Shown here piece by piece: positions 38,823-47,392 of a stretch of DNA of 64,000 bases; position 1 is the stretch's first letter, and each line of letters begins with the position of its first letter. The position numbers and the translations under genes are program-made. The stretch comes from Pelorhabdus rhamnosifermentans. Lineage in GTDB: Bacteria; Bacillota; Negativicutes; UMGS1260. The stretch is taken from contig NZ_JAHGVE010000008.1 in the NCBI RefSeq assembly GCF_018835585.1, forward strand, positions 1-64,000, written 5' to 3'. The notes beneath the pieces were generated by a model. It had not been told where the DNA came from. It saw only the letters and a list, made by a program, of their open reading frames with translations, and did not search any database.

Positions 38823-41473
38823 GCGACACCGTAGTAATTACAGTTACTGGCGAAGATGTAACGGCTGCTGCATTGGCTTCACAACAAGCAGCGGCAGCAT
38901 CAGCAACAGCAGCAAAAACATCTGAGACTAACTCTAAAATTAGCGAGACTAATTCTAAAACTTCTGAAAGTAACGCTCTAATTTATGCCAATCAAGCAGC
39001 GGAAAGCCAAGTAACAGCCGCTTCGTCTGCAAATGCCGCTAATCTTGCAGCACAAGCACAATCCGACTTAAATTTTGCAACTTGTGCATTGATGAATGCT
39101 GATTTAGCACATGCCGCAGGAATTAAAGCACTAATTTATGCAGACAAGTATGTAGCAGGAAAAAACTCTTATACTATCTCATCTAATTTTGTAGCTGGCG
39201 ACACAGTAGCATTTGATGGAATTACTTTTACGGCTGTAGCTTCTAGTGCCGTAGGAAATCAATTTGTTGTAGGTTCTGATACAACTACATCAGCGACAAA
39301 CTTAACGGCTGTGATGAATGCTAACACTACGATTAATACCCTATTTACTGCCACATCAAGTACAAACATAATTACTATTACTGATACTGCATTAGGTGGA
39401 GGAAATACCCCGGGAACCATGTTAGTTACTGGAACGGGCGTAATTTCTGCTGGAACTGCCATTATCAGTACTTCAAATGGAATTTGGATTAAGCAGGGTG
39501 CGCCTGGTGCAGGTAGTTGGCAAAAATCATTATGGATACCACCTGTTGCTGATAAATCAATTAAAACAGTTAGTATATTCCCGGGAGCAATAAATGATGA
39601 TGTGATGGCTATTGGCGATATAATTATTAATAAAGGAAATATAAAGTTTGACAGTAACACTAGCATATTAACTATTGCTGGAATGCGCTATAAAAAGCGT
39701 GATGGTTCATTTATCGAAATGCCATTAGTAAATGGTGTTGCTAGCACAGCATCAATTGCATTAACTGGTGAATATGATTATATTATGGCAGACTGTTCAG
39801 GAAGCTCTATTAATTTATATAAAGGAACGAAAACATATTTTTGGCAAGAAATAAACTTGCTTCCAGATGTATTTGTTTTATTATATAGCAACGCTGGTTT
39901 CTTACAATCGAGATACGCCAACGTAAACGAGCAAATTACTCCTAAAAGCGTACAAGTAGTTGAGAATGGAATTGAAATACAAGGTCAGAATGTAACTGTG
40001 AAGTATCTTCGCGCTGCTTTTCCAGGAACAAGTTGGGGGTTTCATGATTTAGCTGCACCTGTATCATTTACTTTATCTAATTATGAGTATCTTATTATGG
40101 AGATACCCATTGATAAAGTTAGTATTGGTGAGGCTGATATACAAGTTTATAAAGGAACCAAGGCTTATCCTTGGAACGAATCATTGTCATTTAATAAATC
40201 AACGTTACTAGGTAGAAATGGAACTGATTTGTATAGTCCACACCATCAAGTACAAAATGCAATTGATAAGCTTCAATCTTTTACAATAACGCGGACTGAA
40301 AAGGTTGTAAAGGTTGGCGGTACTATTGGAACAGATTGCGATTTCACAGATATAAATACAGCTTTAGACACAGTAAGTGGTACTTCGCTTTCAAAGGTTG
40401 TATTACGAGTTTTAAATGGTACTTATGATGTGTCAAGCGATGGACGTAATTATACTGGTATGAAAAACTATGTAGATATAATTGGTCAATCGCGTTCGGG
40501 CGTACAAATAGTGCGTAGAATGTCGAACTATAATGCAGTATATGCTACTTTTGACCCTGTGTATTATGGATCTGAAATTAATCGTGCTTCGCTTAGAAAT
40601 ATGACAATTATTTCTAATAATTGTAAATGCCCTGTACATATTGATGGTGATCAATTAAACGGAACAATTGAAGTTATTGATTGTGATCTAATCAATGAAA
40701 ACCCCGCATCAAACGAGAATTATCAAAATGCTCTTGCATGCGGGTTAAGACAAAATCAGCACGTCATTGCAAGGGGTGTTCGCACAAACGGAACTTTATG
40801 GGCGCATAATTCAAATACACATTATTTAGGCGATGGCTGTAGTTTTGAATTGTATAACTGCATATCAAGATATATCCAAGTAGGCGATTTATTAAGTTAT
40901 GGTAAAGATAAATTTATTGCAGAAGGTTGCCGAGCTGAATATCTAAAACTTAGATACTACAAGGATTATGGTGGACAATTGTCATATGTGGAACCTAGTT
41001 GGGAATTTCAGCTTCGTGGTAATAAAATAGAGCGAATACTCGCCACATATACTGACAACATCGAAGTCCCATTTTCTACAGGGGTATTTGGAGATTTATA
41101 CGGTGGTAAATGGGGCATAGCTGACCCGTCAATTCATGCCTATTGTAAAAATACAAGCATGTCGGCTATCACACGGGGAACATTATTGACACTTGATTCG
41201 GCATCTGACATGGCGGGTGTAAAAGCCTGGTCATTTGGCAATAATCTGTATGGCGTAGCGTTAGATAATATGGCAATCGGTGATTTCGGAATTGTTCAGG
41301 ATGGCGGCTTTGTTCCTATTAGTGCTGATGGTTCTACGTCGAACATTGCTTTTAATGATCCGTTGGAACTCAATAGTTCAGGTATCGCTGTAAAAAGAGT
41401 TTCTGGTGATATTGTTGGATATGCAAGAGCAGCAACGACAACCACAGGAACATTACAAGTTAAATTAGTTTAA
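38819..41473 (+). CDS. Large tail fibre/spike with beta-helix region, 884 aa
   Basis: Residues 1-100 form an Ala/Ser-rich helical stalk. Residues about 112-222 are a domain homologous to the insertion in the tail-tube protein (TISSNFVAGDTVAFDGITFT). The middle and C-terminal parts hold repeated beta strands with a region near 500-720 (IGTDCDFTDINTALDTVSG) that looks like the opening of a right-handed beta-helix, the fold of spikes that bind or cut polysaccharide. Probably the receptor-binding or depolymerase protein. Confidence 0.75.
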   Translation: MSDTVVITVTGEDVTAAALASQQAAAASATAAKTSETNSKISETNSKTSESNALIYANQAAESQVTAASSANAANLAAQAQSDLNFATCALMNADLAHAAGIKALIYADKYVAGKNSYTISSNFVAGDTVAFDGITFTAVASSAVGNQFVVGSDTTTSATNLTAVMNANTTINTLFTATSSTNIITITDTALGGGNTPGTMLVTGTGVISAGTAIISTSNGIWIKQGAPGAGSWQKSLWIPPVADKSIKTVSIFPGAINDDVMAIGDIIINKGNIKFDSNTSILTIAGMRYKKRDGSFIEMPLVNGVASTASIALTGEYDYIMADCSGSSINLYKGTKTYFWQEINLLPDVFVLLYSNAGFLQSRYANVNEQITPKSVQVVENGIEIQGQNVTVKYLRAAFPGTSWGFHDLAAPVSFTLSNYEYLIMEIPIDKVSIGEADIQVYKGTKAYPWNESLSFNKSTLLGRNGTDLYSPHHQVQNAIDKLQSFTITRTEKVVKVGGTIGTDCDFTDINTALDTVSGTSLSKVVLRVLNGTYDVSSDGRNYTGMKNYVDIIGQSRSGVQIVRRMSNYNAVYATFDPVYYGSEINRASLRNMTIISNNCKCPVHIDGDQLNGTIEVIDCDLINENPASNENYQNALACGLRQNQHVIARGVRTNGTLWAHNSNTHYLGDGCSFELYNCISRYIQVGDLLSYGKDKFIAEGCRAEYLKLRYYKDYGGQLSYVEPSWEFQLRGNKIERILATYTDNIEVPFSTGVFGDLYGGKWGIADPSIHAYCKNTSMSAITRGTLLTLDSASDMAGVKAWSFGNNLYGVALDNMAIGDFGIVQDGGFVPISADGSTSNIAFNDPLELNSSGIAVKRVSGDIVGYARAATTTTGTLQVKLV

Positions 41474-41475
41474 TT

Positions 41476-41499
41476 AGGCGCGTAAGCGTCTATTTTTTA
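41476..41499 (+). terminator. Short terminator-like hairpin
   Basis: AGGCGC/GCGTCT with GTAA loop, then ATTTTTT. Confidence 0.5.
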
Positions 41500-41519
41500 T
41501 GTCTAGGGGAGGGCGAGGC

Positions 41520-41777
41520 GTGAGTGAAATATTAACTAATATTGTAGCCACTATTGCGATTATTACCTTTGTTGCTGGTGTTGTCGCAGGAATTACAAAA
41601 TACATAGTTGTTAATCCATTGCAAACAGCAATTAACGCACTAAATGATTCGGTTAAAGAGTTTAAAAAAATGCTTGATAGTATGAAACTTGATCAACAAG
41701 GAATTGACAAACGCCTGATAGTTGTTGAGCAAAGTTCAAAGTCTGCTCATCATAGGCTGGATAAATTGGAGGGATAG
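41520..41777 (+). CDS. Holin-like membrane protein with coiled coil, 85 aa
   Basis: Start set at GTG 41520, seven bases after AGGGGAGG; the frame opens at 41499 without a binding site. Residues about 8-28 form one transmembrane segment (IVATIAIITFVAGVVAGITK), followed by a charged coiled coil. Located immediately before the amidase, the usual holin position. Order of segments is the reverse of XhlA. Likely role: membrane permeabilisation for the endolysin. Confidence 0.65.
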   Translation: MSEILTNIVATIAIITFVAGVVAGITKYIVVNPLQTAINALNDSVKEFKKMLDSMKLDQQGIDKRLIVVEQSSKSAHHRLDKLEG

Positions 41778-41780
41778 AAA

Positions 41781-42338
41781 ATGGCGAAAATTTTCATAAA
41801 TCAAGGACATGCACCAAATGGAGAACCGGATCCGGGGGCGGTTAATTCCGTTACAGGGCTACGTGAAAGTGACGTAGCCTTTTCTATTGGTAATCTAGTA
41901 TCAAAGTACCTAAAGCGAATTGGATACGAAACGCAGGTAATGCAAAGTGATTCGTTAGAAGAAATATGTTCAGCAGCAAATAATTGGTCTGCGGATTTAT
42001 TCATATCAATTCACTGTAATAGTGCAGCTGACGATTCAGCAAAAGGAACTGAATGCTGGGCATGTGCTGGTTCTGATGAAGGCGATAAGCTTGCAAACTG
42101 CATTGATGCTCAGATAGTCAATTCGATTAAGACTATTGACCGTGGCTTAAAAATCGCTACACCACACGTTAACGGGCTGTATGTGCTGACTAACACGAAT
42201 ATGGTTGCCTGCCTAGTTGAAACGGCTTTCATTAGCAATGCAGATGATGAGAAATTGTTAAGCGATTCTACAATGCAAGATCAGTTTGCTAGGGCAATCG
42301 CTAGAGGTGTAACTGATTATCTATCGAAAGGAGCCTGA
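41781..42338 (+). CDS. N-acetylmuramoyl-L-alanine amidase endolysin (Amidase_3), 185 aa
   Basis: Zinc ligands are visible: His in NQGHAPN, Glu in LRESDVA, His in ISIHCNS; the catalytic Glu is in LVETAFISN. Length equals a single Amidase_3 catalytic domain without a cell-wall-binding module, as is common for phages of diderm hosts. Cleaves the amide bond between N-acetylmuramic acid and the stem peptide. GGAGGG binding site, directly after the holin-like gene. Confidence 0.93.
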   Translation: MAKIFINQGHAPNGEPDPGAVNSVTGLRESDVAFSIGNLVSKYLKRIGYETQVMQSDSLEEICSAANNWSADLFISIHCNSAADDSAKGTECWACAGSDEGDKLANCIDAQIVNSIKTIDRGLKIATPHVNGLYVLTNTNMVACLVETAFISNADDEKLLSDSTMQDQFARAIARGVTDYLSKGA

Positions 42339-42340
42339 AT

Positions 42341-42841
42341 ATGAGTACAGGAACAATTAAGATTGTCTTCGTCCACGGTAGCGGATTTGTAAGCGAAACA
42401 ATAGAACGAGTTGAAGAATTTAAAGCCACGGTGAAAGAAGGATTTGTTCCTTCGCACTGTGGCATTATTGTTGATGACCATTTTCGTGAAGCTATAGCCA
42501 ACGGGTTTGTTGAATCTGATGTAAATAAATATCCTGCTGAAATTGTTCGAGTGTATGAGCTTGATGTTTCGAGCATGGAGGCTGTCAGAGCTAAGTTTCA
42601 AGAACTGTCAGGCCGCGAATATGGCTATCGGGCATTATTTAACGGATTCCTATATACAATTGCAGGCATAGAGACAAATGGTGATGGTGAGGCTACTGGA
42701 GATTGTTCGGAAGATGATACTCGTATTATTCGTGCCGATAGGCCAGACTTTATTTCTGGTATTCCTGCTGATGATGTTACGCCTCTTATATTGATGGATA
42801 ATATTATTCCGATTGCTAGATTGGTGCATCTTAATGCCTAA
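42341..42841 (+). CDS. Permuted papain-like (YiiX/NlpC-type) protein, 166 aa
   Basis: Residue order fits the circularly permuted NlpC/P60 group: a His first in VPSHCGIIVDD with a following acidic strand REAIANGF, then a later Cys in ATGDCSEDD after the helix YGYRALFNGFLYTIAG. Catalysis would need His and Cys in the reverse of the usual order. Starts two bases after the amidase gene. It may be an additional lysis or cell-wall enzyme; the assignment rests on motif order only. Confidence 0.6.
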   Translation: MSTGTIKIVFVHGSGFVSETIERVEEFKATVKEGFVPSHCGIIVDDHFREAIANGFVESDVNKYPAEIVRVYELDVSSMEAVRAKFQELSGREYGYRALFNGFLYTIAGIETNGDGEATGDCSEDDTRIIRADRPDFISGIPADDVTPLILMDNIIPIARLVHLNA

Positions 42842-43025
42842 CGAAATATATGGAGAAATCGACTTAATCCATCAAATTAATGCAAACACGTCAATAGAGA
42901 TTGACCATGATACTGACAACAATACCATTGCAACGTTAGATTTAAGTATCAACAAAAATACAGGCGTTTCGTTGTCTAAAGATAATCACGGCAATACGAA
43001 AGCTACTCTGACCGTAAAAATATAA
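42834..43025 (+). CDS. Small beta-rich late protein, 63 aa
   Basis: ATG at 42834 overlaps the end of the previous gene. Polar, Asn/Asp/Thr-rich strands (ANTSIEIDHDTDNNTIATLD) suggest a secreted or virion-surface beta protein. Followed by AAGGAGG and the next gene. Confidence 0.55.
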   Translation: MPNEIYGEIDLIHQINANTSIEIDHDTDNNTIATLDLSINKNTGVSLSKDNHGNTKATLTVKI

Positions 43026-43036
43026 GGAGGTAGCTG

Positions 43037-43864
43037 ATGAACATTCCCGAAATAGGGAGACAAATTTCACCTTATTTAATAAAATTAGCTGAATCGCCAC
43101 CCGTACAAGCTGAAATTGAAGCTGTAAAGGCGGCGATTATTAGTATAGTCGAAAACCAATCTATATCAATTTTCACGCGCATAATGCGTTGGATTATAAA
43201 AAAAATTAAAGGAGACGATAAAATGGGAAATGTAAATATTACTGTAAAAAATAGCGAAGGCGTAGCTTTACAAGGGGTAGCAATCAGCTATGAAATTAGT
43301 GGAATTGGCACAACCACAACGTTGACAGATGTAAACGGCTTAGTTTCGGTGGCAGGACTTGCGGATGGTGCTTATAAATTTGTAGCTGCGTTAGTTGGCT
43401 ATAACAGTGGAAAAGCTGAATTGACGGTTACAGAAGGGGCTACAGTGGAGGGAGTAATTACATTGGTCGCAACCGCGATTAATACCGTCGAGCAAACGAT
43501 AGCTAGTGCTATCACAGCCGCAGAATCGAATACTACGACTACAGTTTCCGATGATTGGAAAACAATTAAAGCGGCTGCTGAAACTGCACTCTCTGGATTG
43601 TCTACCAGCGTAGCAAATTCAGACCTTACTTCCAGCACAGTACTAACGGACATTTATTCACAGATCACTACAGTAATTCAGACGGCAATTGGCAAAGTAG
43701 ATGCCTACAAACATGAACTTATGGTTTCACGTCACAGTAAAGATTTTTGGGAGTGTGTATTGATTGACGCTAAACTTGCTGGTATCACAGTTTTTGAGTA
43801 TTTTGTATCAAAAGAGATAAATAAAATAAAGTCCGAAATCGAATCAAAAATTGCCACATTCTAA
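43037..43864 (+). CDS. Late protein with Ig-like (carboxypeptidase-regulatory type) domain, 275 aa
   Basis: N-terminal 60 residues are helical with a hydrophobic, basic end (ARIMRWIIKKIKG-like). Residues about 63-145 form a beta sandwich of the carboxypeptidase regulatory-like type (GVALQGVAISYE, TDVNGLVSVAGL, DGAYKFVA). The C-terminal half is helical. A strong AAAGGAGACGATAAA before ATG 43223 (residue 63) suggests a second internal start that yields the sandwich and tail alone. Last gene of the late operon; function unknown, possibly a virion decoration or fibre accessory. Confidence 0.65.
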   Translation: MNIPEIGRQISPYLIKLAESPPVQAEIEAVKAAIISIVENQSISIFTRIMRWIIKKIKGDDKMGNVNITVKNSEGVALQGVAISYEISGIGTTTTLTDVNGLVSVAGLADGAYKFVAALVGYNSGKAELTVTEGATVEGVITLVATAINTVEQTIASAITAAESNTTTTVSDDWKTIKAAAETALSGLSTSVANSDLTSSTVLTDIYSQITTVIQTAIGKVDAYKHELMVSRHSKDFWECVLIDAKLAGITVFEYFVSKEINKIKSEIESKIATF

Positions 43865-43868
43865 ACCC

Positions 43869-43880
43869 GTCGATTTCGAC
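43869..43880. repeat. Palindrome upstream of the final late terminator
   Basis: GTCGATTTCGAC followed by CAGTTTAAAA: second copy of the element at 26245. Confidence 0.65.
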
Positions 43881-43886
43881 CAGTTT

Positions 43887-43929
43887 AAAAGTCCCTCAAT
43901 CGGTTTATTCCGGTTGGGGGACTTTTTTT
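43887..43929 (+). terminator. Strong intrinsic terminator of late operon
   Basis: Long stem: AAAAGTCCC with GGGGACTTTT and CAATCGG with CCGGTTG, loop TTTATT, then T7. Marks the end of the plus-strand phage genes and faces convergent minus-strand cargo. Confidence 0.9.
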
Positions 43930-43975
43930 ATTGCAGTAATTTTTCTATGTCTATAGAATGTAATATAAGTTATAA

Positions 43976-45061
43976 CTAATTTTTTATAGATGAATTATCT
44001 TTATCATGATTTAATATTTCTACCCTTCTTTTTTCTATATGATAGTTAAGGCTTTCATGTGTCACAAAAGTTCCAAAATCAATTGGCAATGTTTTGCTAT
44101 TATCATTAAATATCTTTGCAGCTATAATTTGACCAATCTTTGGGCGGTAATGACTTGTCTCATAATAATTGGTATCATCGTTAGTTATTGAATTATATCC
44201 TGAAAAATCCCAATAATCGACAATGCTCCCTAGTGACTGTAAAACTTTTAAATAATCATCAATATCTATCGAGTCTATCATTCTATGATTGTGTGGAGTA
44301 GTAAAAATTATGAGATTGATATTATTTTGTTTACAGATATTTACTATTTGCATAACGTCGTTTAGGTTTTCTTTCAAATGTTCATCTTTGACATCACGGT
44401 GCATAGCTTTATGAAAAGAAAGTTCATGTTCTACATAACTAGCAGGGCCTTTAATTAGTGCATTTTCTTTTGATTCTTGATGCCAACAACCAGTGGTATA
44501 ATCTACTCGGGCATAATTAAAATCGTCTTGAACATTCTGCTTTATTTTACCAATTATACTTTCATAGGGAAATATGGTAAGATAGCTAACCTTATATTTA
44601 AGAAGACTAGTATTTATTACCTGAGGAGCATAACGAAGTAAGTAATTATCTGGGTTATATTTATATGTTGTTAACATTTCTAAAATATCAACTTGTAAAT
44701 AGATGTTTTTAATAGTTCCTCCGTTGCTAAGAATAGACTTTATATTCTCCAAATTATCATACATCGTTCCTCCTGAGACGTAATAATTATAGAATTTTGC
44801 TTCTGGAATATACTTTTCGATAAAAGCCGGTTCGGTAGTACCTATTCTCGATGATCCAAACATGTATGAATTATATCGATTCATATTATACTTTAAAAAC
44901 TCCGCTTTATTAAATCTGTCATTTTCTTGAAATTGTTTTGGTAAAATTTTTGTGTGAAATATGTTGTAAGGATCAACGATATAATTTGTTAGTATAATAA
45001 CTATTGCTCCTAAAATGATAACAAAAACAAATTTTATATTGAATTGCTTATAAGTACTCAT
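43976..45061 (-). CDS. SGNH/DltD-like acyltransfer partner protein, 361 aa
   Basis: Residues about 9-28 form a signal-anchor membrane segment, so the rest is extracytoplasmic. Catalytic pattern of SGNH-type esterase/transferases: Ser in MFGSSRIG near residue 68, and an Asp/His pair in YYETSHYRPKIG near the C-terminus. Such proteins pair with MBOAT acyltransferases to move acyl groups onto extracellular polymers. It is 10 bases downstream of the MBOAT gene in one operon. Likely acetylates surface polysaccharide or LPS of the lysogen. Confidence 0.75.
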   Translation of the reverse strand: MSTYKQFNIKFVFVIILGAIVIILTNYIVDPYNIFHTKILPKQFQENDRFNKAEFLKYNMNRYNSYMFGSSRIGTTEPAFIEKYIPEAKFYNYYVSGGTMYDNLENIKSILSNGGTIKNIYLQVDILEMLTTYKYNPDNYLLRYAPQVINTSLLKYKVSYLTIFPYESIIGKIKQNVQDDFNYARVDYTTGCWHQESKENALIKGPASYVEHELSFHKAMHRDVKDEHLKENLNDVMQIVNICKQNNINLIIFTTPHNHRMIDSIDIDDYLKVLQSLGSIVDYWDFSGYNSITNDDTNYYETSHYRPKIGQIIAAKIFNDNSKTLPIDFGTFVTHESLNYHIEKRRVEILNHDKDNSSIKN

Positions 45062-45071
45062 ATATTTCTCC

Positions 45072-46511
45072 TTAAAATTGAAAGTAAAGAAATTCAGAAA
45101 CGTTATTCAATTTAGTCAAAGCTGCTAAACAAAATGTGCTAATTAAAATTAGCCACGCAATTGATGGTTTGAAATTGCGTAATACTCTTTGACTATCTTC
45201 TATTGTAATGGCAAATATCAAAATAACTGCGATAATAACAATTTCCATTGACCCTGAAACTAAATACGGAAGATTTGCAAAGTGAACACCGAAATTTTTG
45301 AGGATAGTAAGTTTTATTTCATATTTAAATGGGAAAGTAACTCCTTGAGCTCCTAACATTGTAGCTGTTATCTGTAAAGCGTTTGAAACAGTACTGGATC
45401 GAAAGAATACCCAAGCAATGACTACACTAATAAAAGTAAATAACCATGCCAACAATTTCGGTAAAGAATATCCTGCTCTTATCCACAGGTGATTTATTAC
45501 CAAGTAACAGCCATGCAGCCCTCCCCATATAACAAAAGTCCAGCCTGCCCCATGCCATAATCCGCCAAGTAGCATAGTTAGTAATAGGTTGCGAATTCGA
45601 TTTATTTCACCATTTCTGTTACCTCCTAGAGGTATATACAAGTAGTTTTTTAGAAATGCAGATAAAGTAATATGCCATCTACGCCAAAAATCAATAATCG
45701 ATGTCGCTTTATACGGCGAATTAAAATTAATTGGTAGCGAAAGATTAAACATGAGTCCCAACCCAATAGCCATTTCAGAGTAACCGGAAAAGTCAAAGTA
45801 TAATTGCAAAGTATATCCTATTGCTCCAGTCCATGCCTCAATAAAACTTACCTTATCGGCATTATTAAATACGACGTTAACCCACGGTGCCAATTGGTCC
45901 GCAATTATAACTTTTTTAAATAAACCCATACTAAACATAGATATTCCTAATGCCATATTCTTTTGTGAAAAAACAAAATTTTTCAACTTAGAGAACTGCG
46001 GTATCATATCTTTATGATATAAAATAGGCCCAGCTATTAGGTGAGGAAATACCGTTACAAACAGGCTATATGTAAGTAAACTATATTTTTGAGTTTCACC
46101 ACGATAAGCATCTACTAAATAAGCAATTTGGGTAAAAGTAAAAAATGAGATACCTAGGGGTAACGTTATTTTGGGAATAAAAAGTGAAGTGCCAAGTATA
46201 TCATTAAAAGACTGCATGAAGAAGGCAGCGTATTTAAAGTAACCTAATAAAAATAAATTTGCTAAAATAGCAAAAGCGAGTAAATGTTTATTTCGTGTTT
46301 TTTCTATAAAGGAACCAATCGTATAGTTAAATGCTATTGAACCCAGTATTAGCGGTAAATATCTTATGTCCCAATATGAATAGAACACTAACGAAGCAAT
46401 AACAAGTGAAACTGTCGCAAGTTTGGTCAATTTAAATTTTGCTAACATGAAATAAACTAATAATGCAATTGGTAAAAAGACAAAAATAAATTCGTATGAA
46501 TTAAATAACAT
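45072..46511 (-). CDS. MBOAT-family membrane O-acyltransferase (AlgI/PatA-like), 479 aa
   Basis: About ten hydrophobic segments and the MBOAT signature: invariant His in LLGGLWHGAGWTF, plus YFDFSGYSEMAIGLG and the N-terminal FNSYEFIFVFLPI typical of AlgI/PatA-like proteins. It carries acyl groups across the membrane to the partner encoded next. In prophages such pairs change O-antigen or wall-polymer acetylation (serotype conversion) and block superinfection. Minus strand, outside the lytic operon, therefore probably expressed in the lysogen. CGAGGTGA binding site. Confidence 0.93.
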   Translation of the reverse strand: MLFNSYEFIFVFLPIALLVYFMLAKFKLTKLATVSLVIASLVFYSYWDIRYLPLILGSIAFNYTIGSFIEKTRNKHLLAFAILANLFLLGYFKYAAFFMQSFNDILGTSLFIPKITLPLGISFFTFTQIAYLVDAYRGETQKYSLLTYSLFVTVFPHLIAGPILYHKDMIPQFSKLKNFVFSQKNMALGISMFSMGLFKKVIIADQLAPWVNVVFNNADKVSFIEAWTGAIGYTLQLYFDFSGYSEMAIGLGLMFNLSLPINFNSPYKATSIIDFWRRWHITLSAFLKNYLYIPLGGNRNGEINRIRNLLLTMLLGGLWHGAGWTFVIWGGLHGCYLVINHLWIRAGYSLPKLLAWLFTFISVVIAWVFFRSSTVSNALQITATMLGAQGVTFPFKYEIKLTILKNFGVHFANLPYLVSGSMEIVIIAVILIFAITIEDSQRVLRNFKPSIAWLILISTFCLAALTKLNNVSEFLYFQF

Positions 46512-46854
46512 AACATCACCTCGGAAATTTTACTATATTATGACATTATACATTGTTTTCTCTAAAAAAACATATTATTTTATCAATTTAAATATATCTT
46601 GATCAAAATGCCGATGATTTTATGGTAAGAGAAAAATATTAATAAGGTAGAAAAATGTTTTTTAGACCTTCAACTATTTTGATGGAAAATTTAAGTGTTA
46701 GATCGTATCAATATATGAAGCCAAGGTAAAGACATAAGAGGTGGTACTATTTCAATCCGAGCAAACGCTAGAACGCATAAGAAAAGCCGTTGGTGTGTTG
46801 ACCAACGGCGTGAAACAAGCGAAGATAAAGATTGAGATTAAAAGATAAAAATTG
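46512..46854. other. Non-coding A/T-rich gap with cargo promoter region and terminator
   Basis: Holds a TATAAT-like -10 for the acyltransferase operon on the minus strand (46545-46550, preceded by TG) without a clear -35, a diverged copy of a sequence found at 47187-47215 (see findings), and a nine-pair hairpin at 46786-46809. A 35-codon plus-strand frame from 46741 spans the hairpin and is not convincing. Confidence 0.45.
46781..46809 (-). terminator. Intrinsic terminator (minus strand) after the 83-aa gene
   Basis: GCCGTTGGT (46786-46794) and ACCAACGGC (46801-46809) form nine perfect pairs around a six-base loop. On the minus strand TTTTC follows. Confidence 0.75.
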
Positions 46855-47106
46855 TTATACTACTTTTGATTTTTCTGTTAACGCAACATGCGGTTTATCT
46901 TTAGCGTAAAAATAATTATTGCGATATTCTTCGGTATTAACACAATCAGCGCAAATAAATTCACAGTCTGCCTTGAGAGCAGTAATAGCAGGAAATTTAT
47001 CGTTATGTTTATTATTGTTCTCTTCAATTATGTGGTTCAAATTTTGAATGTCCACTTTTTGTGGTTGCTTGCATATTGCGCACTGAACAATAGTTTCGTT
47101 TGCCAT
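46855..47106 (-). CDS. Small zinc-binding-like protein near the attachment site, 83 aa
   Basis: ATG at 47106 with AAGAAGG at good spacing. A CAIC pair near residue 9 and a CADC pair near residue 54 would form one zinc site on a helical protein. Ends before a strong terminator. Location next to the prophage end is where excision or cargo genes often lie, but no family is recognised. Confidence 0.6.
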   Translation of the reverse strand: MANETIVQCAICKQPQKVDIQNLNHIIEENNNKHNDKFPAITALKADCEFICADCVNTEEYRNNYFYAKDKPHVALTEKSKVV

Positions 47107-47329
47107 ATCTTAGACCTTCTTTTCTATAATGTTTTTTTACCTTAGTTATAAAATACTGCGTCTGAGATAATATTCCTGCCTGCAGCAAGAAGCCTCCAAC
47201 TATTTTGCTGGAAGTTTTAAATATCATAACGACTATCTCATATGCTTTTTTACTATACAGCCCACACGACTGCGTAATGGCTATAGCAACGTCAATGATT
47301 TCTGCCCCTTCACGATAATGCTTGTCCAT
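47024..47329 (-). CDS. Possible small protein next to the attachment site, 101 aa
   Basis: The first 60 residues look protein-like (GAEIIDVAIAITQSCGLYSK, a helical segment with a hydrophobic C-terminal part). The ATG at 47329 has no binding site, while a strong GAGGAGG precedes an out-of-frame 26-codon ORF (47361-47281). The last 28 codons overlap the 83-aa gene. It may be a decayed or frameshifted gene, or the short ORF may be a leader that couples its translation. Confidence 0.35.
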   Translation of the reverse strand: MDKHYREGAEIIDVAIAITQSCGLYSKKAYEIVVMIFKTSSKIVGGFLLQAGILSQTQYFITKVKKHYRKEGLRYGKRNYCSVRNMQATTKSGHSKFEPHN

Positions 47330-47392
47330 GGCAAATGTGAAGTATTTTCATTTTCCTTCATATAAATATCCTCCTCATATTGCTGAAATTCA

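Noticed and set aside
46741-46848. 35-codon plus-strand ORF starting GTG
   Set aside because: It spans a perfect nine-pair hairpin that works as a minus-strand terminator and has no clear binding site of its own.
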